Shown here piece after piece: positions 1 to 12,560 of a stretch of 64,000 nt of DNA. This DNA is from Puffinus mauretanicus (Eukaryota > Chordata > Aves > Procellariiformes > Procellariidae): positions 6,324,001 through 6,388,000 of the forward strand of contig JAJKFH010001865.1 of assembly GCA_023333565.1 (NCBI GenBank). The letters run 5' to 3'. The position numbers and the translations under genes are program-made. The notes under the pieces are model-generated. The model was not told the origin of the DNA and did not search any database. It worked only from the letters and a program-made list of their open reading frames with translations. Position 1 is the first letter of the stretch. Each line of letters starts with the position of its first letter.

Positions 1-886
1 TATTAAACTATTTATCCTTCAAAAATACCTCTCTGTCCTCTCATAAAGGTGTAATTCCAATTTACAAGCAGTGCACAGAAACGGGAGTTGTGCTTCTGAT
101 CTGCACAGACTATACCTGACTTCAGAACCCAAGACTCGGAAAGGCCATGCAGGAAAGCATGAGGCTCTTCTAAAACCCCACCAGAAGAAGCAGGCTGCCT
201 GGAGCCATTTTTTTCCTTACAGTTCAAGGGATCCAAAAATATTTGCTAAAGACCTGCACGTACACCAGTGCTTCAGGGAATGATGTTCTCCATAATGAAG
301 TCCCTATACATTGATGGATACTGTTAAATGCCTTCCAAGCCAGTTGTCATTAACGTACTATTCAGAACACATGCTCGCAGAGATTTGTTCAATAAACGGC
401 AGTTACCACACAGCTTCAGCTATCTCACTTTCATGCTGCTCAGTAATCCATCAATCCTGGGATTACTCATAATACCCATAGTATTCCAAGCTTTAGAGTG
501 CTGCCAATGACTACAGTTTTAAAAATAAAAATTGCCAAAATGTTTCCTCTCTTCATCATAAATGAGGACTTTCCCTATAAAATCACACTGGCCTGTGACC
601 AAAGATGGGCAATAATCAGTACTGGAGTAGTGACAGGTTTGAATGCCATTATTTAACAAGACAGACAGGCTAGAAATGAATGGTTCTGCCAAGAGATAAC
701 AGTGATTCTCATCTTCCAGCGACACACAGAACCTGCTTCTAGATCTGAAACATAAACTGAAAAATCAAAAGCTAGTTGCTCTCTCACTTATGTATTTCAT
801 GTACATATAATAATACATTTTTAAATCCTAAATCTTTTGTATCTTTCTGTCTCTCCCTGCTGCCTTGAAAGCTAGACTTACTGTAG
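1..886. other. Unique non-coding sequence, no gene seen
   Basis: AT-rich sequence with only short open frames (74 aa or less) on both strands and no recognisable domain. I see no repeat, tandem array or RNA gene. It ends where the CR1 fragment begins. Confidence 0.6.
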
Positions 887-1297
887 AACAAGTCTTATGA
901 GGAGCGGCTGAGGAAACTGGGGTTGTTTAGTTTGGAGAAGAGGAGGCTGAGGGGAGACCTCATCGCGCTCTACAACTACCTGACAGGAGATTGTAGCGAG
1001 GTGGGTGTCGGTCTCTTCTGCCAAGTAACTAGCGATAGGACGAGAGGAAATGGCCTCAAGTTGCACCAAGGGAGGTTTAGATTGGACATTAGGAAAAATT
1101 TCTTTACTGAAAGAGTGGTCAAGCTTTGAACAGGCTGCCCAGGGAAGTGGTTGAGTCACCATCCCTGGAAGTATTCAAAAAACATGTAGATGAGGCGCTT
1201 AGGGACATGGTGTAGTGGGTATGGTGGTGTTGGGTTGACAGTTGGACTCGATGATCTTAGAGGTATTTTCCAACCTTAATGATTCTATGATTCTATA
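887..1297 (+). mobile_element. CR1 LINE, 5'-truncated 3' fragment
   Basis: This is the last ~410 bp of a chicken-repeat-1 type LINE. It starts inside the 3' end of ORF2: the frame reads [28 protein letters not shown], the C-terminal tail of the CR1 reverse transcriptase protein. It then runs through the 3' UTR to two terminal ATTCTATG-type repeats at 1282-1297. It shares long stretches with the CR1 at 25986-27347, so the two are one subfamily. Unlike that copy, it keeps a 52-bp segment (988-1039) and a 30-bp segment (1138-1167). Severe 5' truncation is normal for CR1, which inserts by target-primed reverse transcription. The 5' boundary is good to about 10 bp. It is non-functional. Confidence 0.93.
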
Positions 1298-4200
1298 ATA
1301 AGGGAAATATATTTTTAAAATAGGTAAGGAAAGGGAGCCTCACTAAAACATTGTAATGCTCCCTAAATATCTATCAAGATCTAATCTGCAAATTTTAATC
1401 TCTTCTATACATAAAGCAGAATACACAAGTAGGTATGAGGAATTACATGCTACTTTGGGCATATAACACCCAAAACTTAATACTGATAGCCCAGCTCATA
1501 CCCATAGATCTTTGACATTACACAAAAGTCTGTAAGAGCTTGTGGGGGCAGAATTACAACTGTATGAATGGTATCTTCTAGACAAAATACTGGTTTGGTC
1601 CTCAGTTCTTCAAGCTGGCATCTGATAGAGAAACAAACAATTCTTTTGACTCTCAAAGGTATTATTTAAAACATAGATGTATAGCTCACTCTATAAAGCT
1701 GGATGAGATTAAGTATCCTTCAAACACAGAATAAATCAGAGCTTAAATAAGTCAATGGCATTATTGTTGTTATTATTATCAATTTTTAAGGGACATAAGT
1801 TTTAGTGTAGAAGAATAAGCACATATTGCTATGAAAAACTCTAATACTTCTATGGAGAGCCACAAAGAAAGCAATCATCTTGAGCAAACAAATACTGCTA
1901 AGCAGTAGGATATGTAAATGGGACATTTCAGTTTTTAGGTATTTGGTTTTCCTGTAAAAAATCTGAAATTTACAGCAGAAATCTGTAGAAGTAGGAAGCT
2001 GCATTTGTACTAGTTATTGGCATGTAGCGAGTCCTGCTATTTCTGCAAAAGATGTTATTTTAAAGGACTGTAGGTCTTTGTTGCTACAAGAGTACCAGAG
2101 AAAATAGAATGAGAACCTTTACACTGCAGTGACTGATGAACAAGAGGATGGTGCGCATCGTGTCTATGAGTGGAATGAACAGGAACAACTTTCTCCTATG
2201 TGTTTCCCTTATTTTTCATTATACTTGACATTTATGAGACTTACAGTAACTTCTGAACTGTCTACTGCAGTGAGAGGTAGAAGATTAGACTTCACTGTGT
2301 TGTGTTATGGAGACACAGAAAAAAAGAAAACGCATGAAAAATTGGAATGGCCTGGAAGTGATTTGAAGGTTGAGATGGTGTCCTAGACGATGCTGTCAAA
2401 CAAAATACATGCTGTGTGTACATATCACAGAAGTTCTGCACATAGTGAAAGAAATGCTGTATCTTCCTTGTTCTTTTGCTGCACTGCAACATCTGATTTT
2501 GGAGTGGAAATAGGACATGACCTGTGTTTGATGTTCCCAGCATGTTTAATGGTACAGTTATTCCCAAAAGTCCACACTTGCCTGGGACTCCGAAGTAGGA
2601 TACTGCCAGACATAGACAGTTTAGGAATAGTCCCATTACTGTAACAGCTTGCTCAGAATGAAAGTAGAAGAAAAAGTTGCCTTCTGGTTGGCAAATCATA
2701 TGTTAAAAACCATCACAGATGCTACAGGTAAACTAGGCACTTTTTAATCCTCTCCTCATTTTTAAAGAGAGCCCTAGCAATATAGGTTCCTTAATGTCAA
2801 TACAACAGATGAAGGCATACCATATTACTTGTTTCACCCATTAAGAGAATTGTAGTAATTATAATGCTTAATTCTTATATCCTTCCTGAACATACCTAAT
2901 TCACCTTGATGTAACTACTTGCAACACTTGGTCAGGACACAGGAAGGTAGGGCTCGTTTTGGAATAGTCAGTGTTTGAGGATTCATTTGTCAGAGACAAA
3001 TAAACAGTAAGTATTACTACTGTAAGCATAAGCTAACAATCAGAACTCTTGTCCAGCGTGTTAAACCTTATTTAGCAATGCATGGAACTTGCATTTCATT
3101 TCAGGCATGCAGGACTACGTTGCTAGCAACCTCTGACTTGAGCACAGCTTTTCTAAAGAAAGCAAAATAAAAAGCTTTGCCACGAGTCTACCCTTTGTGC
3201 TTGGAAGAAGACAGCATTGAGGCAGCTGTGTTTTCAGGGGTTGTTCTAAACTGGCCATTTGGGCCAGTTTTCTACTTGCCTGGTGTCACTAGAGCAACTC
3301 AGCTAGAGCAGTCAGATGCATAACTGGGATCTGAGCCTCCGAATAACGAATCCTCCTTGGTCTGTGAGAGCCAATTTTCTTGGACAATTTCCTCTGGTAT
3401 TATTCCTTTCCTCCTTTTCAGTTTGTTTTAAAAGTGCCAAAGCAATGATCTCAATATATTATAAGCCCTTCAGATAACAGTTTCAGGATTACAAAGAATA
3501 GTTGAATGACTAGCAGCGGAGCCAAGTATGTCTCGTCTGGTGCTAAATCAACATTTCAGGAATATTTTTTTTCCCCCTGGTGCTAAATGTTGAAACGATT
3601 CAAGCATTTCACATACGGCAGTATTGTCTTAAAACCTCCCTTCTGTTTAGCCAGCTTCCAGTGTACCTCTAGACCACTGCTCATACACTATCAACCATAC
3701 AGGGAAGAATCCCTTAAAATCTACTGTTTCTTCCCAACATGATGATTCTACAGCTTATTTCCAGTATTGTAGTTGTCATTCTGATAAAGGGGAATCTGTT
3801 CTTCTTTATAGCAACATAAATCAGCAGTAGGTTTGTTAGCTTGAGTGAAGTGATTCCTCACACCTATGTGTGTGTGTGTGGGGGGGAAATACTCTCATGT
3901 TACAGCACTCCATTAAACCGTACTTCAGTGTCTCTGCAGAGATCAGGACACACGGGCATTCAGTAAAAGGATAAACAGGAGAAAACATATCTGAGTGCTG
4001 TACCTCTGCTGTGGAGGATTTGGCCCTGCACTAACTCATTAGCAAAAAGGATGCTGGAAGGACAATGCTTAGAAATTGTAGACAAACGACAGACTCTTGA
4101 AAGAGTCTATTGTCTGTCACAGTAGCAAGTAAATTCAATAGAAGAACAATATATGATAGAAAAAAAGTAGTATTAGCCAAGTATTAATGGAATAAAAAGA

Positions 4201-5333
4201 GAAGATGGAACTACCATATAAAGATGAAAATATTTACATCAATATACACTTGCTCTACATAGGTATAGATGACCAACTAATGTTCTTGTCACTGAACAGG
4301 CAGGCATACTTATATGAGAAGCTGCATGGCTGCATGTTATGATTAGCATTGAAAAAAAATAGCTTTCAGCTGGGTTTAAGCTAAAGAAAAGAGAGTAGGA
4401 ATTATTATGAACTTGACATGTGCTGAAGAAGCAATTTACCATTTTAAGAATCCTTTTCCCTTCTTATTCCCAGTACCTTTCTTCATGCATTCAACATTTC
4501 TTATACACCAGAGCGATGTCATTCTTTGGTGAGACGCATGTTCAGTCTTGGTCCAGACATTTTACATAACTCCTATATGTAACTCATATTATGGCAAGAC
4601 TGCCAGGTTCTTCACTTGAACACCCCTGTCACTGCCGCATGAGGAGGGAAATAAATAGGAGGGGAGAGGACTCCGCAATTTCTGCAGTTGCTAACACAAA
4701 AACCTGCGTGCCCCACTTCAAGGAAGACTGTAGCTCCAGCTTTGCGTCAGAAGGGTGAATGCACTGAAAATAAATTCAAATAAGGTCTCGCTAGATTTCC
4801 TGTCTCCCTGATGTGGTGACAGGTTTTAAAGGCAACGTGCATTTCACTGGATTCTCAGGCCTTTCAGGTTCCTGCCAAAAAAATCCAAAAGTCTGGAAGT
4901 CCTAGCCTGTGCATTCATGTCAGAATCTGCAAGGCAACTTCATCTCACAGACTCATAAAAACGAGGCTTTCAGGCTTGTGGGACAGCTGTCGATTGGACT
5001 GCCTGCATGTTGCAGTCTGGTGAAACCAGCTACCAAATCAGGGAGCTCAAAAGTCAGGTGGTCCTGGAAGACGGACATCCAGAAATGTCTCTGCTCTGGA
5101 TTAAGACATATGGTGGCCATAATCTTTGCTCCTCTCTCCTCTCTATTGAGTGGTGAACAGCCATGAACCTAACAAAAGTCGGATTGATTTCACCTGATAG
5201 CTGCTGGAGTCCCAGGCAGTACATGCTGTCCATCTGCTGTTCTTTATATCAATCATCCTTTTTTTCTCCCCCAGTATGTCTACCCTGAATATTTTTCAAA
5301 AAAAACTTTGTCTTTAGAATCTGCTACCTATTA
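1298..5333. other. Unique non-coding sequence, no gene seen
   Basis: About 4 kb without a credible gene. The longest open frame (minus strand, 2292-2699, 135 aa) has no recognised domain. There is a short (TG)n tract running into a G-run near 3867-3886. The 12-mer CTGGTGCTAAAT occurs twice, near 3538 and 3578. Nothing else stands out. Confidence 0.55.
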
Positions 5334-5381
5334 TATCATGCCACTTGTGTGGCATGATAAACGAAACTTTGTGTTTCGTTT
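5334..5381. repeat. Two adjoining perfect hairpins
   Basis: Two inverted repeats lie end to end. The first has an 11-bp perfect stem, TATCATGCCAC at 5334-5344 pairing with 5349-5359, around a TTGT loop. The second has a 9-bp perfect stem, AAACGAAAC at 5359-5367 pairing with 5373-5381, around a TTTGT loop. The stems share base 5359 and the loops are nearly the same. A T-rich run follows. There is no sign of a pre-miRNA (stems too short) or tRNA. It could be a fold-back remnant or chance. Confidence 0.75.
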
Positions 5382-8300
5382 TATTTTTGTTTTCTTAACA
5401 CTTCAGCAAAAGCAAAATACTGTATTGTCTTACTAGATACTTTTCCTCCTACAGCAGTGTTCTGGTAATTTATGGAACAGCGAAAAAGCAACTCCCAAGA
5501 CATTTTACGGAGCAGATCTTCAGCTGATGCAACGTGGCTTAGCCCTGTGGGCTTCAGTGAAGCAATATTAATTTACACCAACGGATGGTCTGGCCCTGCT
5601 GTAGCTATTCCATCTTTGAAATAATGCAGCAAGAATCTGAATGCTCACAGCAGAATCAGCAGCATCAAGAGGTGGGGAAGGAAAAACCACACAATCAATC
5701 TATGGGATGCCACAATTGTGCTGAAGAAAGTCTGAAAGGATCCCCTTATTTTGGGCTTTCCATGCTACGTTCAGCAAGCTGGGCTGCAAAACTGAAAAAA
5801 ATACTCAATCATGGCTTTCTTAGTTTTAGCACAAGCCCAGCATGGCTGACGTCAACAACTGACTCTAAAGGCTTTATTAGTTCCTGATAGAGGTGCTAGG
5901 TGATGATGATGTGCCTTTCACACTGCAAAAGTGAACGGATCCTATTCCAAGATTTAATACACGCATTTCCCTTACCAAATTCAGCACTCGGTGCTCACAA
6001 GCCTTACTGACCAGGGCAACGGGGGAGCTGCACGCTTTCCATGTCAGCTGAAATAACAAAGACAAAGACTTTGTGACTTTTTATTATTCTCCCTTACTTC
6101 CCCGACTTTTCAAATTACTTTGCAATCTCACTAAGCCCGATATGCTGCGCTGGTGAGTTACTCAGTGAGTGCAGAAGTGGTGCTTTTCCATTGAGTATTA
6201 CAATTAACAGGCTACCAGCTCATTGATTCATTAATTCAAAATGAACACATTCTTTCATTCTTCTTTTTCTTTTTGGTTGCACATGGTTCATTTCAGACAT
6301 ATTCCTCTCTGCTTTCAGCAACGTAAGCAAATTAACACCAGAGAGATTCAGAATCTATGAAAATGCATCCTCTGAGCATCTGTTAAGTAGATTTTTGTTA
6401 TGCCATATAAATGAGGATCAGACCTAGGTCAGGTCAAGCGCTGTGAAGGACATGCTAAACATATCAATTTGCAGCAATCACTAATCTCTGTTGTCTGCAT
6501 TTTTGAGACACAAAGTAATAGTTTATTCGTCGACTCAACATGCAGAATTATTGATAGAATTAACATCTGTAATGGAAAAAGGAGGAAGTCCCCAGATTTT
6601 TTTAACGTTTAAATTTCTTTCTCTCATCTGAAAATCTATAGAGGTTTTGCTATTTGCAATTTTTGATGGAAGAGAACAGTGTTAGTAGCATTTGGAAAAT
6701 ACAGCGGGAGTATTCTAAGCACATCCATTAAGAGACACAAGGCTGGAAACCTTTCAAAAAAACAGAAGTTCCTGCTTATCTACATTAGCCTTTGCTTTCT
6801 TGCCTCAGCAGGGATGAAAAGGATCAGAATAGATTAGGACGGCTAGATAGACAGACAGACTGACCAACCAACCAAACTATCTCTGGTCCCCTTCTGTTGA
6901 ACAGTTGGCAGTCTGCTGTTGTCAGGAGTCTACTTAATGTACAGCAGTGAACCGACACACACAATGCATTACAGAGACAACGCGCATAACATCAGTGGAG
7001 AAGGCAAAAATCTTGGCTTCGCTGGCATTGTCACTCTTGCAGCTTATCCAGACAATGGCTTTTGTTAACTGTTACTCCTACTAGAGAGGCAAAGGACAAA
7101 GAATAGCTATGCAGAGTAATTTTAAAAAGAAAGAAGCTTTTCTACAGGACTTCGTAAAATGGTGAGCCATTTCTAAAGTCCTTACATATCTAAACTGGGA
7201 GCACTGGCACTGCTAAACATTAACAAATTAAATTTGTTTCAGGACTAACTGTATGATTGTTTTATGGCACAGACAGCTGTCCCCCAGGATTCTGGCCAAG
7301 ACAGAGAAATTCCTTTTTTTTTCCTTCTAACGCTAAGGTGAATTTCCACCAAGGGGCAAAAATGAGAGGCTGTAACAATGATGTGTGGTGCCAGGAAAAG
7401 AAAAGGGCAATGAGTTGAGTCTCTCAAGGACCAGTCTTCAACCTGACTTCGTTTAGTGCTTCATTAATGGTCTTGGTCTAAGAAAAAAAGACTGTGGTAA
7501 TTAAATGTCTTGATGACAAGAGGGGGGGGGGGGGAAACAAACAACAAAAAAAAATCCCAACATTGAAAAGGCATCCTAAGTGTAAGGAATAGGAATAACA
7601 GGCAGGAAGAGTTGCATGACCTTAAGAAATGGATTAATGAAAGCAGAAGGAGTACATTAAGGGACAAAAATCTTCTTCTGTAACTTTGGATCTCATTATA
7701 GAAAAGCATCTGTTGAAAAATGAGAGAATTACAGCTGTTGTAGGCAGTCAAGAGCTACCCAAGTGACAAAGGAAAGGAAAGTGATCGCCCTGTATCAAGC
7801 AAGATCCTCTGTAGAGAGCACACTTGAAGCTTCACACTGTGTACAACTGGACATCTAACATTGTGCAAGACCACTTCAGTGAACAAATGGAAGAGAAAAC
7901 ATGAACTGAATTGAGCTAGCTATTTTAAGTTTACACTGGAGAAGTTATAGGTCTTTTATGTACAACACATCAGGAAGATGAAAAAATGAGTACTTAAGTT
8001 AAAGGCAAATACTGGAACAAGGATTTAAACATTATCAGAACTTAATAAAGCAGTAGGAACATTAAGACATAGGAATTTAATTCAGTACTTCAGCCTCTTA
8101 AGTTTTCATGAAATGTTTAGGATCACGGCCAGTAGCTACTGTTGTTTGCATGAATAATTAGGACATTCAAACTTCACTGTTATGCTGTTAGGACTGAAAA
8201 TAAAAAAAAAAATAATTGAGAAATGTATTCTATCTGCAAGTAGAAGTTTGGAAAGAATCCACAAACATGTTTGCATTTAAAACACAGAAAATCCCTTATT

Positions 8301-10167
8301 CCGCTCCATGCCAAGAAAGAATTATATTTTAATCAGTACACCAGATTTCCCCTCTTTAAAACGACTTTTCAGTGTGTTCTAAAATCAAGTCTAGAGATCA
8401 GTATACAGCTCAGATCGCATAAGATTCTTCAGTAAAGAGTAAGAAACTGTATGGTGAAACAGGAAAAAGAAGTGTGCTTCATTTAACTGAAATCAATGAA
8501 AGAATCTGGGGAAAAATATTTGCTTTGACTCCTTTACTCAGGCATCCTTAGTCACTCAAACTTTGGGTCAGACCCTAAGATCACAACTGGAATCAAATTT
8601 TGTATTAAAATACTGCCTTAAATGCAACTGTTTGTTAAGAAGGGCCTCATTACTGAGAGGATGTTTGTTGTAATTAATGATTTTGTTTTAGTTTTGAAAA
8701 GAAATTTTATAAATATTGTTCGGGCAATAATACTTAATGATACAGTTCAGTTCCATTTTACTTAAATTATAAAACACAAGGGTCAGTTTTTCATTACAGA
8801 GCTGAAGTAAGTTCCTTGTGAATCACTCAAATCAGCATTTTGCAAGGCATTATCCTCAATTACCTAAATTGTTGTTTGACAGGATATTTTTCTAAAGAGA
8901 CATACATTCTGGTAAAGACTTCACCAGAAAATGAAGAATCCAGCCAAATGAACAGCATCTTTACAGCATATTAAACTATGTCACTGAAAAGAACATATAG
9001 ATCTGTTAGCAGTTTCCACAACTAGAAAATGAAGCTGTCTGAAGGTGCTGTGACTAATAAGTCACCAAATCAGCACTTCTTTTATGGCACTTTGGAGAGA
9101 GACCCAAATAAATCAGATTTGTCATAACTCTAAATACCATTTGAAATGTCAGCTGGGATTTCGAACTCAGTGTACCACAGCAATGTGTTTGTAAGCCTTG
9201 ACTGCACTTCACAAGAAGGCTGTTGTTTTCAGAGATCAAGAAGCCATTTTCTGTGGGGGAAATTCTTCAATTTTTTCCAATCATCCTTCTTCTATCTGTT
9301 CACATCAGATAAAGATGCTCATTTGGTTCAATCTGATGTACTTTCCTCTTAACAAACACACTGCTGAGTATGCAAAAGTTGTTCTGTCAGAAGCTGTTTT
9401 AAACAACGCTGGCTTTTTACCCATTCGGTTTTCAAAAAACATGGGTGACAGCACAGAGCAGTCATATTGCCTGTACTAGCAGGCAGCTAATTTACTTGCC
9501 ATGTTTTAAAAATGCCCCTTTGCCTTAGAAAAGGTCTCTATTCTTCAAAAGCCCTTTGCTGAAATGTAAGTGGTCATTCATTTAAAAGAAAGCAATAAGG
9601 GATGGGATGGAATCTCACAGCAGCTTCTTTATGGCGTTTTGTTTTTCTGTCATGAAAAACCGAATGCTTAATCTCTGAAATAGATTAAAGTCTAATAGAA
9701 AAGCCATCATCAGAAAGCAAGAGTATAAAACACATTGGACTGGATTGTTTCAGAGCATGGTAGCTGCACGTTACCTGACTTACCTGTACCATTACTCTTC
9801 TGAAATCATTCACTCACAGGAAAACCTGACCACATCATTTGTGACCACCAATCCTCAGATGTATACCACAGAAGTCAGGGACTACTCTAAATTAATAAGC
9901 CACCAGTAACCAACAGGGTGAAGGCAGCATTGGTTATACATAATTTTCCATCTACTATACGAAGACAGTATAGAGGAAGGGTGAAGAAAGATCTGACTTG
10001 GTTTTGTGGCATGAAGATTGCCCTCAGAGTTAGTCTGCCTTTAAGCAGCTATGTCAGATTTAGAATTATATCACTTTCTCAGCACAAAGTAACTGCAGTT
10101 CAACGGAGAATCTAACTGTGAAGTAATATCCGAGGTGGCGCTTTATCTCTTCTCTGATGATTGGGAG
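5382..10167. other. Unique non-coding sequence, no gene seen
   Basis: AT-rich sequence with short frames only. It contains a 13-G run at 7522-7534 followed by A/C-rich sequence. Around 7430-7780 there are weak resemblances to the middle of a very old CR1 (for example TTCATTAATGGTCTTGG at about 7461-7477, like the CR1 NIFINDL codons), too degraded to call. The stretch near 8520-8545 weakly resembles an old amniote interspersed repeat in reverse orientation. Confidence 0.5.
7522..7534. repeat. Poly-G run (13 G)
   Basis: Thirteen uninterrupted G residues, followed by an A/C-rich tract. Such a homopolymer is prone to slippage and to sequencing error. Confidence 0.9.
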
Positions 10168-10195
10168 AGTTTAGGACATTACATTGTCCTAAACT
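10168..10195. repeat. Perfect 11-bp hairpin
   Basis: AGTTTAGGACA at 10168-10178 is the exact reverse complement of 10185-10195, with a 6-base loop (TTACAT). The stem does not extend on either side. No associated gene or repeat family was recognised. Confidence 0.75.
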
Positions 10196-12480
10196 AAATT
10201 CTTGCTAGTGTAGAGACATCACAAACTCGTATTCAGATAGAATCACTACAGAACTGGGGTTTTTTTGCCCTGCTTTCAATTCTATGTATATGTATTTTGT
10301 CAGTACACTTTTTTTCAAGCCATCGATATATGTGTATTGTCTTTGGAAAATCATATGTTTACAAAGCCTTAGGAACAATCTAGTTTATCCAAGAGATAAG
10401 CCTATTACATAAAGTAATAAATTCAACCTTCACAAAACTCCCAAATGACTCCCAAAGAAACAAAGGCCACCATCACTGAAATTAAAAATTGCCAATGTCC
10501 TCCTCACCCTCAGAGACCAGAAATACTATTTCCCTAAAAAATCTCACCGCAGCACAGGAATAAATGGCACAGCCAAATAACTACCCACTCATGTAATTAT
10601 TTTAAGATAACATTTTCAGATACATTTTCATAATAATGTAAGCCTATGAATTAATTTTTAAAAGAAGGCTTTATCCGCTATAATGAAATAAAGTGAGGAA
10701 AGAATGCTTACCTCCTTTTTTCAGTCTTGTAACTGTTACAACAAAGGCTATATTAAAAAGGGCTTGTTCTCTCATAATCTTTGGAGAAAGGTATTATTCA
10801 GTAACCAGTGTGATATATATTGTGACAGGCAAAGTGATTCCCTGTTCTGGATTAAAACTCCATTGTGCATGGTGCAAAGATCGGGTAAAGAGGATGTGCA
10901 ATCTATGTAGTGGCAGATACAGAGAAGGAAGGCAGCTGGACAGAAATATACTGTCAAAATGCTCTGCACTGATGAACCAGACCCCACGTAATTACAGGAA
11001 ACATCCTGGGTAATTCAGGAACATTTAAACCTCTCTGCTTCTGCAGGCATTTAACTGAAAGGGGTAAGAATTCCTGTAGAAAGTGAGCACTGTACAATAG
11101 CAGGAATAGAAAAGAATAATTTACATAGTATAGTCCTTCTCATAGTATCCTGTTCCACATTCCTCTTGTAAATGAGGAATTATTTTAGTTTTTTATTAAT
11201 TCTGACAATTACAGAAATGTATCGATTACTTTTGAAATTTTTATAATGATTCTATCTATATGTATGCACCTAAAAGCATCATACTTATGTAAAGGAGTAC
11301 AACAGATTGCCCATATACAGCCAAGCATAAGATACACACTTGTCCTACCTACCAGCACTGCATTCAACCATGAAAGAGGCCAGACCAACCGTTACATGGA
11401 GAAGCCAGTTTCCAAAGAAGTTCTGCCTAAATTTTAGGAGATAGCTCCCAGGCCCGTGATAACTGCAGGCATCACATTCAGGGGCAGCTGGTCTTGCAAT
11501 TTCCATACTCATATGGCTGTGAAATGTTTTTTTAAAGCCACTAGGAGTCTAGGTGTGATTTTAAAAAGCTGAAATATGCTATTATGGTGTAATTTCCCCA
11601 TATAGGGGTTAGCCCACCAGCTGCACCGCCTGAGTGTTTAATGGAAGGAGGAGAGTTAGAGAAGTTAGGGCAGTGAGGACTGGCTTCCATCATAAACCAA
11701 GTTCATCTTATCATTCATTTCACACGGGCATAACACCAGTGATTTTTAGGAAGGTACTTCTGACTTACATTTGGGTGAAGACCTGCGTTAAAAATCCAGT
11801 AAAGTCCATGGAATCTTAGGAACATCTTTAATGCACATGATAACAGGCTGTAAGTGATATCAGAAGAGCAGCCTTTGTTTATAAATAACATATTGATTCT
11901 TTTCTTAACAGTGAGCCAACAGGACAGGAAAAACATATTTTTCATTAAAATGAATGCCTTTGTGTTAACTACTTAATAGTTTGATATTTTCTTAGAGTAT
12001 TTCTGTTCAGGTTATAAATCATTGGGCTTCATGAGCAGTACGCCAAAGGCTGTTTTCATCCTGGAATATCAGGTTATTCTTTATTTCCATTAAGATGCAT
12101 TCTCCTCAATCTATACAAATTGTATTTCTCCTTCTCTGTAACTAAAAAAAGGATTTCTCAAAAAAGAACAGGACAGAAGTATTTTACACTTCAAACCTTA
12201 CCCATTTCTGAAAATGTTCCAAAAGTCCAAGTAGGAATTCAGATGTATTGTGTTTCCTAAAAACAATGAAAATGTTGATGTTTCTTCAGAAACATCATAA
12301 CCTTTCCTGGATCCACAAAGGCAGCGTTACATAGCAACAGGATAAAACGCTCTCAGTTCCATCTATTCAAACACAGCCAACTATTTTTTTAAGATCACTA
12401 ACTAAACAGTATCAAAAGGTTACTCAGTACCCTTTGCCAGTAAGTACATTTTCTTAAAAGTATTGTTAAGGCTCTGGAAG
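10196..12480. other. Unique non-coding sequence, no gene seen
   Basis: No credible gene. The overlapping 68-106 aa frames at 10693-11013 lie on both strands over the same DNA, show no domain, and look like chance. No repeats were recognised. Confidence 0.55.
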
Positions 12481-12484
12481 TGAA

Positions 12485-12550
12485 CTTAGGAAACTACAAC
12501 CAGGAGGGACCTTTTGGATCATCAAGTCCTATTCCCTGCTGCTGCAAAGG
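12485..12550 (-). mobile_element. Probable degraded CR1 3' end, antisense
   Basis: On the plus strand the segment reads like the reverse complement of a CR1 3' UTR. It contains GGAGGGACCTTTTGGATCAT, then AAGTCC and CCCTGCTGCTGC, matching the order (GGAAGGGACCT, GATCATC, AGTCCAACCCCCTGC) seen when CR1 tails are read backwards. The sequence up to about 12830 may belong to the same decayed element, but I cannot align it with confidence. Confidence 0.45.
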
Positions 12551-12560
12551 CACCATGACA

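Noticed and set aside
2292..2699. 135-aa minus-strand open frame as a gene
   Set aside because: No domain; plus-strand frames of similar quality cover the same DNA.
5334..5395. Hairpin plus T-run as an intrinsic transcription terminator
   Set aside because: The DNA is vertebrate, where that mechanism does not end gene transcription, and no gene lies upstream.
7430..7780. Ancient CR1 middle fragment
   Set aside because: Only scattered words match and the alignment could not be sustained; left as a note in the region entry.
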